A stretch of 64,000 nucleotides of DNA from UBA6107 sp964459385 (GTDB taxonomy: Bacteria > Chloroflexota > Anaerolineae > Anaerolineales > Anaerolineaceae): assembly GCA_964459385.1 (NCBI GenBank), contig CAYWLG010000009.1:62001-126000 (forward strand), given 5' to 3'. The position numbers and the translations under genes are program-made. Below are positions 52,034 to 58,910 of this stretch, piece after piece (within the stretch, counting starts at the first letter, position 1; each line of letters starts with the position of its first letter). The notes under the pieces were generated by a model. The model ran no database searches, was not told the origin of the DNA, and was given only the letters and a program-made list of their open reading frames with translations.

Positions 52034-52738
52034 ATGCCTAATTCCTTTCCCGACCCCTCCAAAAAAGCCGGATATGTCAAAGATGTATTCCGACGCATCG
52101 CTCCCCAATATGACCTGATGAACACACTGATGACCGGCGGTTTTGACCGTGCCTGGAAAAAGCATGTGATTGCTATGGCAAAGGTGCAGGATGGTGAACA
52201 GGTGCTTGACCTGGGGGCTGGCACAGGCGACCTGGCGCGTATGCTTTGCGAGCGTATTCCTTCGGCCCACGTGGTGGCTGCGGATTTTTCCTTTTATATG
52301 ATGGTGGCCGGGCGGGTGAAGGGGAATCTGCCTTTTTTGAATTGCGATGCCATGTACTTGCCCTTTTCTGGGCGTTCTTTTGCTGTGATCCTGTCAGGTT
52401 ACCTGCTGCGTAATGTCGCCGATATCGAGGTTACCCTGCAGGAGATTTATCGCGTGTTGCGCCCAGGTGCCCGTTACGTGGTGCTGGATACCACCCGGCC
52501 GCGCAAAAATCTGCTCTCACCGCTTATTCATTTTTACATGCATCGTGTCATCCCCTGGCTGGGAACGTTGATTTCAGGCTCGCGTGATGCATACGAGTAT
52601 CTGCCGGATTCTTCAGAAAACTTCCTTACAGCCGAACAGTTGAGCGAAAAAATGCGCGAGGTGGGGTTTGTCGAAATCAGTTACAAACGATTTATGTTTG
52701 GCACGGTCGCAATTCACTCGGCCCGCAAGCCCGGTTAA
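52034..52738 (+). CDS. menG: Demethylmenaquinone methyltransferase (UbiE/MenG family)
   Basis: 234 residues from ATG 52034. YVKDVFRRIAPQYDLMNTLM is the UbiE family N-terminal signature, VLDLGAGTGDLARML is SAM motif I, and LSGYLLRNVADIEVTLQEIYRVLRPG (in parts) contains the RN-V family motif. It uses SAM to methylate demethylmenaquinone in the last step of menaquinone synthesis. It diverges from menA. The TATAAT box 6 bp before the start codon leaves no room for a leader. Confidence 0.92.
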   Translation: MPNSFPDPSKKAGYVKDVFRRIAPQYDLMNTLMTGGFDRAWKKHVIAMAKVQDGEQVLDLGAGTGDLARMLCERIPSAHVVAADFSFYMMVAGRVKGNLPFLNCDAMYLPFSGRSFAVILSGYLLRNVADIEVTLQEIYRVLRPGARYVVLDTTRPRKNLLSPLIHFYMHRVIPWLGTLISGSRDAYEYLPDSSENFLTAEQLSEKMREVGFVEISYKRFMFGTVAIHSARKPG

Positions 52739-52777
52739 ACTGGCAACAGCAAAACATCAAGGAAACAAATTTTGTTG

Positions 52778-52831
52778 TTAACAAGATTTTAACTTGTCGT
52801 TTGAAACTCCTTAATTTGCCCAGGCTATGCT
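52778..52831 (+). promoter_or_regulatory. PhoP-box promoter 1 (small ORF and pst genes)
   Basis: TTAACA (52778-52783), 5 bp, TTAACT (52789-52794), the direct-repeat layout of Bacillus-type PhoP boxes. CCTTAA follows at 52809 and the -10-like TATGCT at 52826-52831. The same elements occur at the same distances in the second promoter 181 bp downstream. Confidence 0.6.
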
Positions 52832-52871
52832 TAGGGAAATAAAAAATAAGACGTTCATTTGCGAGGAAAGA

Positions 52872-52973
52872 ATGACAGCCTATATTTTATTTCTCATCAC
52901 ACTGGTCGCAACTTTTATTGTCTTTGCGATCGATGTAAGGCAGAAAAGAGCCGCGTTCTTAACAAGACGTTAA
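52872..52973 (+). CDS. 33-residue single-pass membrane peptide upstream of pstS
   Basis: ATG 52872 follows GAGGAAAG (52863-52870) at normal spacing. The peptide is M-T-A-Y then a hydrophobic helix ILFLITLVATFIVFAI, then DVRQKRAAFLTRR, so it would insert once with the basic tail inside. Its own PhoP-box promoter lies upstream, and its stop codon (52971-52973) lies inside the PhoP box of the pstS promoter. Such a small protein could modulate PstSCA or a histidine kinase, but no known family is recognised. Supported by Shine-Dalgarno, promoter and composition, not by homology. Confidence 0.55.
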   Translation: MTAYILFLITLVATFIVFAIDVRQKRAAFLTRR

Positions 52974-53012
52974 CTTATCGTTCTCTGGCCCTTAAACTTA
53001 GCTTGCTAGACT
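52959..53012 (+). promoter_or_regulatory. PhoP-box promoter 2 (pstS)
   Basis: TTAACA (52959-52964), 5 bp, TTAACT (52970-52975), CCTTAA at 52990 and TAGACT at 53007-53012, followed by AAGGAGAA and ATG 53042. Spacing is identical to promoter 1. The layout indicates induction by phosphate limitation through a PhoPR/PhoBR-type system, which is not in the window. Confidence 0.65.
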
Positions 53013-53041
53013 TACAAAAGACAAAATTCTAAGGAGAAAAT

Positions 53042-54223
53042 ATGCGTAAGAGTTTAGTTGTTTCATTGTTCGTCCTCGTTATCGCCGCTATGGCCTTGAG
53101 TGCTTGCGGTCAGGCTGCTACGCCGGCTGCCACCGACGCCCCCATGACCACTGAAGCCCCGATGGCTACCGAGGCCCCCACCGCCGAGCCTACTTTGGCT
53201 CCCGGATCTGTCCAGGTCAACGGCGCTGGCGCCACCTTCCCCCTGCCGGTTTACACCGCTTGGACGTTCGCCTACCAGTATGTTGATCCCTCTGTTGTCA
53301 TCAACTATCAGGGCATTGGCTCTGGTGGCGGTAAAAAGGGCATCATCGATAACACTATCGATTTCGCTGGTTCTGATTCCCTCTTGAAAGACGAAGAATA
53401 TACCTCTGGTGTCGATCTGCAGATGTACCCGATGCTGGCCGGTGCTGTTGTGCCCGTGTACAACATCAAATGGGCTCAGGATTTCGCTGCTGACGCTAAA
53501 GTTCCCGCCCTCGTGCTCGATCGCCAGACCCTCGTTGACATCTACAATGCCAAGATCACCAAATGGAATGATGCTGCTATCGTTGCTTTGAACCCCGGCC
53601 TGGATGGTTATCTGCCCGATGCCACCATCACCGCTGTGCATCGCTCTGATGGTTCCGGTACCACCGAGATCTTCACCAAAGCATTGACCTCCTTCAGCAC
53701 CGACTGGACCGCTGGTGGCGCTTCTTCCATCGAATGGCCCGTTGACAAAGCCGGTAACGGCATCGGTGGTAAAGGCAATCAGGGTGTGGCTGCTGCAGTT
53801 ATCAACACCCCCAACTCCATTGGCTATGTTGAACTGTCCTACGCAATCTCGAACGGCATGTCCCAGGCTTCCCTGGTCAACAAAGCTGGCAAGACCGTTG
53901 TTGCCAACGCCGAATCTGTTGCCTCAGACATGAGCGATTTCGCCAATGCTTTCGATGCAAAATTGACCGCCACCATCGTTGACGGTGAAGGCGAAGGTTC
54001 CTGGCCCATCACTGGTTACACCTACCTCATCCTCCACACCACCTCCATGACCGATTGTGTCAAAGCTCAGAAGATCGTGGATTACGTCAAATGGTCCCTG
54101 ACCGATGAAGGCGCTGCTTCACAGGCTGCTAACCTCGGCTACTCTGTACTGCCCGGTGCTGTCCGCGATATGGTTCTCGCCAAACTCGGCGAAGTGACCT
54201 GCAACGGCGCCGCCCTCAAGTAA
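53042..54223 (+). CDS. pstS: Phosphate-binding lipoprotein PstS
   Basis: 393 residues. Signal peptide with lipobox LSAC near residue 20, a Thr/Ala/Pro-rich linker with TEAPM repeats (about 27-55), then the phosphate-binding core. NGAGATFPLPVY, YQGIGSGGGKKGI and FAGSDSLL carry the residues that wrap phosphate in PstS; RSDGSGTTEIFTKAL is the second binding loop. It delivers phosphate to PstCA. It is preceded by two PhoP-box promoters and followed by an intercistronic hairpin. Confidence 0.95.
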   Translation: MRKSLVVSLFVLVIAAMALSACGQAATPAATDAPMTTEAPMATEAPTAEPTLAPGSVQVNGAGATFPLPVYTAWTFAYQYVDPSVVINYQGIGSGGGKKGIIDNTIDFAGSDSLLKDEEYTSGVDLQMYPMLAGAVVPVYNIKWAQDFAADAKVPALVLDRQTLVDIYNAKITKWNDAAIVALNPGLDGYLPDATITAVHRSDGSGTTEIFTKALTSFSTDWTAGGASSIEWPVDKAGNGIGGKGNQGVAAAVINTPNSIGYVELSYAISNGMSQASLVNKAGKTVVANAESVASDMSDFANAFDAKLTATIVDGEGEGSWPITGYTYLILHTTSMTDCVKAQKIVDYVKWSLTDEGAASQAANLGYSVLPGAVRDMVLAKLGEVTCNGAALK

Positions 54224-54246
54224 TTTGAATCTGACTCACTGAACTT

Positions 54247-54280
54247 GTTCTGGAGGTACAGAACTCCGTACCTCCAGAAC
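54247..54280 (+). promoter_or_regulatory. Stem-loop between pstS and pstC, no U-tract
   Basis: GTTCTGGAGGTAC (54247-54259) pairs perfectly with GTACCTCCAGAAC (54268-54280), 13 bp, 8-nt loop, followed by GTTCTG rather than a T run. It probably stabilises the pstS message or lowers pstC expression, giving more binding protein than transporter. Confidence 0.6.
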
Positions 54281-54302
54281 GTTCTGTCAAAAGTCATAAA
54301 CG

Positions 54303-55304
54303 ATGAAAAAGATAAATGAAACCCTAACCTCGATAAGAAATTGGTGGCAGCGAACCGGCAAACACGGTGATCGCCCCTGGCAAGGATTGTTGATCGTCAT
54401 CTCAATCCTCGTTGTTGTTTTAATGGGCGCAATCGGTTACATGCTCTGGCAAGACTCAGGCGAGGCGCGGTCCCTTTTTGGCGCTAATTTTTTCCTTCCC
54501 ACTACTGACCCCTCCTGGGATCCTGTCAATGATAATTTTCAGGCCTGGCCGTTTATTTACGGCACGTTGATCACCTCACTGGTCGCAATGTTGATCGCAT
54601 TACCCATTAGCCTGGGTATTGCTGTTTTTCTGGCTGAATTGTGCCCGCCTTGGCTGCGTACGCCATTGAACTGGCTGGTTGAGTTATTGGCCGCGATTCC
54701 CTCGGTAGTCTATGGTCTGTGGGGCATCTTTATATTTTTGCCTCAGGTTGTCTCACCGGTTGGAAACGCGCTTGAATTGGCATTTTCGCATATTCCCTTA
54801 TTAGGTAAATTTTTTGCCGGCCCCGTTCCGGCAAATGGTGCATCGCGTCTGGCGGCCAGTCTTATTCTGGCGATCATGGTCATTCCGACTATCGCTGCGG
54901 TCAGCCGTGATGTCTTTCAGGCAATTCCCGACACGCAGCGTGAGGCTTCTCTGGGGCTGGGTGCCACCCGCTGGGAAACGATCTGGCATATCTTGATCCC
55001 GTATGGTCTCTCGGGTATTTTGGGCGCCGTTATTTTGGGCTTAGGCCGTGCACTGGGTGAAACAATGGCCGTGACAATGGTGATCGGCAACAGTATTGAG
55101 GGCTCCATTTCACTGCTGCGACCCGGTTATACCATGTCGAGCATCATCGCCAATGAGTTTGCCGAGGCGGTTTCACGCATTCACACTGAATCTTTGATCG
55201 AAATCGGTTTTATTTTGTTCATCTTGACCCTGCTGCTGAACATGCTGGCCAGGTTCCTTGTTTGGCGGGTTGCCCGCAAAACCCCGCAGGAGGCTAGAGC
55301 ATGA
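54303..55304 (+). CDS. pstC: Phosphate ABC transporter permease PstC
   Basis: 333 residues, six predicted membrane helices. SLGIAVFLAELCPPWLRTPL precedes the membrane core, the EAA loop is REASLGLGATRWETIW (about residues 216-231), and ELLAAIPSVVYGLWG is the characteristic PstC/PstA segment. With PstA it forms the phosphate channel. Overlaps pstA by 4 bp (ATGA). Confidence 0.94.
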   Translation: MKKINETLTSIRNWWQRTGKHGDRPWQGLLIVISILVVVLMGAIGYMLWQDSGEARSLFGANFFLPTTDPSWDPVNDNFQAWPFIYGTLITSLVAMLIALPISLGIAVFLAELCPPWLRTPLNWLVELLAAIPSVVYGLWGIFIFLPQVVSPVGNALELAFSHIPLLGKFFAGPVPANGASRLAASLILAIMVIPTIAAVSRDVFQAIPDTQREASLGLGATRWETIWHILIPYGLSGILGAVILGLGRALGETMAVTMVIGNSIEGSISLLRPGYTMSSIIANEFAEAVSRIHTESLIEIGFILFILTLLLNMLARFLVWRVARKTPQEARA

Positions 55305-56245
55305 ACCAATACAGCGAATTGCTCAAAGCAGGTGAACTGCGGCGCAAGACTGCCCGCAAAATCAATAACGGTTTCATGCTTGGTTTAACTGGTTTTTTGA
55401 CCTTGTTGGCTCTGGTTCCGCTATTTTGGATCATTGGTTATGTGGTTATCCGTGGCGGCAAATCCATCAACCTCGATTTTTTCACGCAGTTGCCGAAACC
55501 GTTGGGGATGGAAGGCGGCGGTGTTCTGCATGCCATTGAAGGCACGATCATTGTCAGCGTTCTGGCTGCGATCATTGCCATTCCACCCGGTATTTTGGCT
55601 GCCTTTTATGCTGCACGCAACCCAAACACCCCGCTCGGTGTTGCTTTGCGCTTTAGCACCGATGTCCTTTCTGGCGTACCCTCCATTGTGATCGGCTTAT
55701 TTGGATATGCAATTATCGTCAAACCGCAGGGCCATTACTCTGCGCTGGCAGGTGGCGTGGCGCTGGCAATTTTAATGCTGCCAACCATCATTCGCACCAC
55801 CGAAGAAATGCTTAAGCTGGTTCCATCTACTTTGCGAGAGGCTTCTCTCGGCTTGGGTGCCTCAGAGTGGAAGACCTCACTGAGCGTGCTTTTACCCGCA
55901 GCGCTTAATGGTGTTATCACTGGCATTTTGCTGTCAATTGCCAGAGCGGCCGGAGAGACCGCTCCTTTGCTGTTTACCGCACTTGGAAATGAAAGATTCG
56001 ATCTGGCAACGATCGTTAAGAGCGGCATTTCGAGCCACCAAAGCATCTTTACGATTCTGGGAAGAATTTTCGAGCAGCCAATCGACTCATTGCCGCTCAC
56101 GCTCTGGAAATACGCTCAGCAGCCTTATCCTGAACGTATTGAGCAATCCTGGGCGGTGGCGTTGGTGCTGATGATTCTGGTGCTTTCCACCAATATCATT
56201 GCACGTGTATGGATCGAAGTGCGCACGCGAAAATTGAAAGGGTAG
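55301..56245 (+). CDS. pstA: Phosphate ABC transporter permease PstA
   Basis: 314 residues, six predicted membrane helices. VLSGVPSIVIGLFGYAI is the PstA counterpart of the Pro-Ser-Ile/Val motif, and the EAA loop reads REASLGLGASEWKTSL. It starts inside the end of pstC and is followed by pstB after 4 bp, the canonical pstSCAB order. Confidence 0.94.
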   Translation: MNQYSELLKAGELRRKTARKINNGFMLGLTGFLTLLALVPLFWIIGYVVIRGGKSINLDFFTQLPKPLGMEGGGVLHAIEGTIIVSVLAAIIAIPPGILAAFYAARNPNTPLGVALRFSTDVLSGVPSIVIGLFGYAIIVKPQGHYSALAGGVALAILMLPTIIRTTEEMLKLVPSTLREASLGLGASEWKTSLSVLLPAALNGVITGILLSIARAAGETAPLLFTALGNERFDLATIVKSGISSHQSIFTILGRIFEQPIDSLPLTLWKYAQQPYPERIEQSWAVALVLMILVLSTNIIARVWIEVRTRKLKG

Positions 56246-56249
56246 TTAA

Positions 56250-57068
56250 ATGATGAATATCGATGTGAAACAAGATAACCAGACAGAATTTGTCGTTCAA
56301 GACAACAAGGTGGAAGCCATTGGCCTGGCAGTTTATTATGGCAAATTCCGTGCTTTGGCAGATATTAATATGCCGATTCAAGAGAAAAAGATCACCGCCA
56401 TCATTGGCCCTTCAGGGTGCGGTAAATCAACCTTGCTGCGGTCTTTCAACCGCATGAACGATCTTACTCCTTCTGCGCATATTGAAGGGGATATCACCCT
56501 GGACGGTGAATCCATTTATGCACAGCGGGTGGATGTGGTGGATATCCGCCGCCGCATCGGCATGGTCTTTCAACGGCCGAATCCCTTCCCGAAGAGCATT
56601 TATGACAACGTAGCTTATGGCCCCCGCCTTTACGGCGTGCATCAGCGCGGCGTTCTGGATGGACTGGTGGAGCAAAGTTTGAAACAGGCTGCCCTGTGGG
56701 ATGAAGTGAAAGATAAACTGGGCCAGTCGGGAATGTCGCTTTCGGGTGGCCAGCAGCAGCGTCTGTGCATTGCCCGAGCGCTGGCGGTTCAGCCTGAGGT
56801 GATCTTGATGGATGAACCCGCTTCGGCCCTGGATCCGATCTCAACCTTGCGCATTGAAGAGTTGATGCACGATCTGGCCAAAGAGTACACCATCATCATC
56901 GTGACGCATAACATGCAGCAGGCAGCCCGTGTTTCAGATTTTACGGCAATGATGATGATCGATGAGAACCGTTCCGGGCGTTTGATTGAGTATAATCAGA
57001 CCAATATTATTTTCACTCGACCCCAGGACAAACGTACAGAAGATTACGTGACAGGCCGGTTTGGGTAA
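56250..57068 (+). CDS. pstB: Phosphate ABC transporter ATP-binding protein PstB
   Basis: 272 residues. Walker A GPSGCGKSTLLR (about 53-64), Q-loop VFQRPNPFPKSIYDNVAYG, which is diagnostic for PstB, signature LSGGQQQRLCIARAL and Walker B VILMDEPASALDP are complete. It energises PstCA. Start may be ATG 56250 or 56253; GAAAGGG lies upstream. A GGAGG-led phoU follows. Confidence 0.96.
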   Translation: MMNIDVKQDNQTEFVVQDNKVEAIGLAVYYGKFRALADINMPIQEKKITAIIGPSGCGKSTLLRSFNRMNDLTPSAHIEGDITLDGESIYAQRVDVVDIRRRIGMVFQRPNPFPKSIYDNVAYGPRLYGVHQRGVLDGLVEQSLKQAALWDEVKDKLGQSGMSLSGGQQQRLCIARALAVQPEVILMDEPASALDPISTLRIEELMHDLAKEYTIIIVTHNMQQAARVSDFTAMMMIDENRSGRLIEYNQTNIIFTRPQDKRTEDYVTGRFG

Positions 57069-57087
57069 TTTTGGAGGATGGAAAGAC

Positions 57088-57783
57088 ATGGAAAACCAGG
57101 AAGCACACGCTTCAATGCGACGTACTTTAGAGATTGAGATCCAGGAATTACGCAATGACCTGTTATATATGGGCAGCATGGTGGAAAATCACCTGATCGG
57201 TGCCGTTGAAGCGATGAAGAAACGCGATTTTGAGGCTTCGCAAGCGCTCATTGAAGAAGATGAAGAGATCAACAAGAAACGTTTCTCTATTGAAGAAAAA
57301 GTAATGGTCGTGATCGCCACCCAGCAGCCGATGGCACATGACCTGCGTTTGTTGGCCTCTATCCTTGAGATCGCCGCTGAACTTGAACGCATGGGCGATT
57401 ACGCCAAAGGGATTGCCACCATTAACGTTCGCATGCAAAATGAGCCTTTGTTAAAGCCGCTGGTGGATATTCCACGCATGGCTCAAAAAGACTCGGACAT
57501 GCTGCATCGGGCGTTGACCGCTTTTATCAATGAAGACGATGAAACGGCAAAATTGATCCCGATCGAAGATGATGAGGTGGATAATCTCTACGATCAGATC
57601 TACCGCGAACTGATGGTGTTGATCATTCAGGACCCCAAAGCCATTGAGCGCGCCAACTGGCTCTTGTGGGTGGCGCATAACCTCGAACGTGTGGCCGATC
57701 GTGTAACGAACATTTGCGAACGCACGGTCTTTGTCGTGACGGGTGAAATGCAAGAGATCGAACACTACAATAAAGAAAACTAG
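57088..57783 (+). CDS. phoU: Phosphate-signalling protein PhoU
   Basis: 231 residues. ATG 57088 is chosen for GGAGG at 57073-57077; the upstream TTG frame overlaps pstB without a start signal. Two PhoU three-helix repeats are visible, each with the metal-binding E/D-x-x-x-D type pattern: ELERMGDYAKGIATI (first) and NLERVADRVTNICER (second). PhoU links PstB to the phosphate sensor kinase and keeps the regulon off when phosphate is plentiful. It is the last gene of the operon and is followed by a terminator. Confidence 0.95.
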   Translation: MENQEAHASMRRTLEIEIQELRNDLLYMGSMVENHLIGAVEAMKKRDFEASQALIEEDEEINKKRFSIEEKVMVVIATQQPMAHDLRLLASILEIAAELERMGDYAKGIATINVRMQNEPLLKPLVDIPRMAQKDSDMLHRALTAFINEDDETAKLIPIEDDEVDNLYDQIYRELMVLIIQDPKAIERANWLLWVAHNLERVADRVTNICERTVFVVTGEMQEIEHYNKEN

Positions 57784-57801
57784 CAAATTTGAAAATTGAT
57801 C

Positions 57802-57840
57802 AACAGACCTGCCGGTTAATTAGGCAGGTCTGTTAGTTTT
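57802..57840 (+). terminator. Terminator of the pst-phoU operon
   Basis: AACAGACCTGCC (57802-57813) pairs with GGCAGGTCTGTT (57823-57834), a perfect 12-bp stem, followed by AGTTTTT. The loop holds the stop codon of a possible minus-strand small ORF. Confidence 0.85.
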
Positions 57841-57953
57841 TCTGCGAGCAGGGCGATCAATTTTGCATCTCTCTCTGGGTCGAACAGCTTTCGCTGGATG
57901 ACTTCTGGTGGGTAAGACCAGGGAGTGTTGTGGTCAGGTTCTGTGAGTAACAT
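57816..57953 (-). CDS. Possible 45-residue protein coupled to the YihY-like gene
   Basis: ATG 57953 follows the YihY stop directly (TAAATG), so it could be translated by coupling. The sequence begins MLLTEPDHNTPWSYPPEVI and ends with an amphipathic helix DAKLIALLAEKL, which looks protein-like. No separate Shine-Dalgarno is visible and the stop codon lies in the loop of the phoU terminator. It may be a genuine small gene or a chance frame. Confidence 0.35.
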   Translation of the reverse strand: MLLTEPDHNTPWSYPPEVIQRKLFDPERDAKLIALLAEKLTDLPN

Positions 57954-58835
57954 TTAGCCGGTGTGGCGGTCAATCGAAGAAGTAAGGTGGGCTCCAAAGA
58001 GGATGATCCAGCCGCTGAAGTAGATCCAGGCCAACAAAGCGATGATCTTGCCCAGCGAGCCGTAAACCACTTCATAATGCGCCATGCTGAGTTTGAGGTA
58101 AGAGCTGAGGATATTGGTGACGATTTGCCAGATCAGGCCAGTCATAAGGGCGCCCACCAGTGCCGACAGTTTTTTTACGCGAATTTGGGGCACAAAATAA
58201 TAAAGTCCGTAGAAGATAATGACACGCAGCAGGGCCGGAATGATCTGGGTAAAAAAGGTGGAAGACAAAAAAGCTCCCAACACCTTTTCATCCAATGGAA
58301 TGCCCAGGCTCAGGATCAGGTTTTTGAAGGTGACCGAAAACGACGAGAGGATCAGCAGTACCGCCAGTGCAGCTACAATGCCCAGCGATGCCAGACGCAT
58401 TTTGATGAAAGTGTGCGGCGCGGCCGTCGGCCAGGCAGAATTAACGTTGCGGATGAGCACCGAGAAAACAGCGGTAGAAGACCATACCAGCCCCAGCAGT
58501 GAAATGATCGAGATCGTATTGCGCACTTCAAAAACCTGCTGGATGTTGGAGACAATAAAATCTTGTGAAACCGGGAAGAAGCGTGGCAAAAAACGGATCA
58601 GTTCATTTTCGACAGTGCCCTGGTCAAAAAGATAGGAGCCAAAGCCTACCAATACCAGCAAAAGTGGGAACAGCGAAAATAAGGTGTAGTAAGCCAGGCT
58701 GGCAGAGGCCTCTGCCCCTTTTGCGTTTGAGAAAGTGATAAAGGCACCTCGAACGATTCGATACATGAGGGTAAAGAAATCGCTCAACGTTTGAGAAAAG
58801 GATTTATGCGTGTTGCGCTGTCTCTCGAAAGGCAT
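57954..58835 (-). CDS. YihY/BrkB-family inner membrane protein
   Basis: 293 residues, six predicted membrane helices. AKGAEASASLAYYTLFSLFPLLLVLVGFG (in parts) is the family signature, with the long loop containing LPRFFPVSQDFI and the later YYFVPQIRVK-SALVGALMTGLIWQ typical of YihY. The family was once called RNase BN in error; function is unknown, and transport or envelope roles have been suggested. It is downstream of an ABC exporter pair in the same direction. Confidence 0.88.
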   Translation of the reverse strand: MPFERQRNTHKSFSQTLSDFFTLMYRIVRGAFITFSNAKGAEASASLAYYTLFSLFPLLLVLVGFGSYLFDQGTVENELIRFLPRFFPVSQDFIVSNIQQVFEVRNTISIISLLGLVWSSTAVFSVLIRNVNSAWPTAAPHTFIKMRLASLGIVAALAVLLILSSFSVTFKNLILSLGIPLDEKVLGAFLSSTFFTQIIPALLRVIIFYGLYYFVPQIRVKKLSALVGALMTGLIWQIVTNILSSYLKLSMAHYEVVYGSLGKIIALLAWIYFSGWIILFGAHLTSSIDRHTG

Positions 58836-58910
58836 GCGGCTGTTAACTGCTTTCTACTGGTTGTGTCTCATTTTATTGCATTAACTTCAAATCAGGAAAT
58901 AGTTTGAAAG

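Noticed and set aside
57857..58075. Minus-strand 72-codon frame overlapping the end of the YihY-like gene, possible frameshift
   Set aside because: The YihY frame is complete with its own stop and normal length, so no frameshift is needed.
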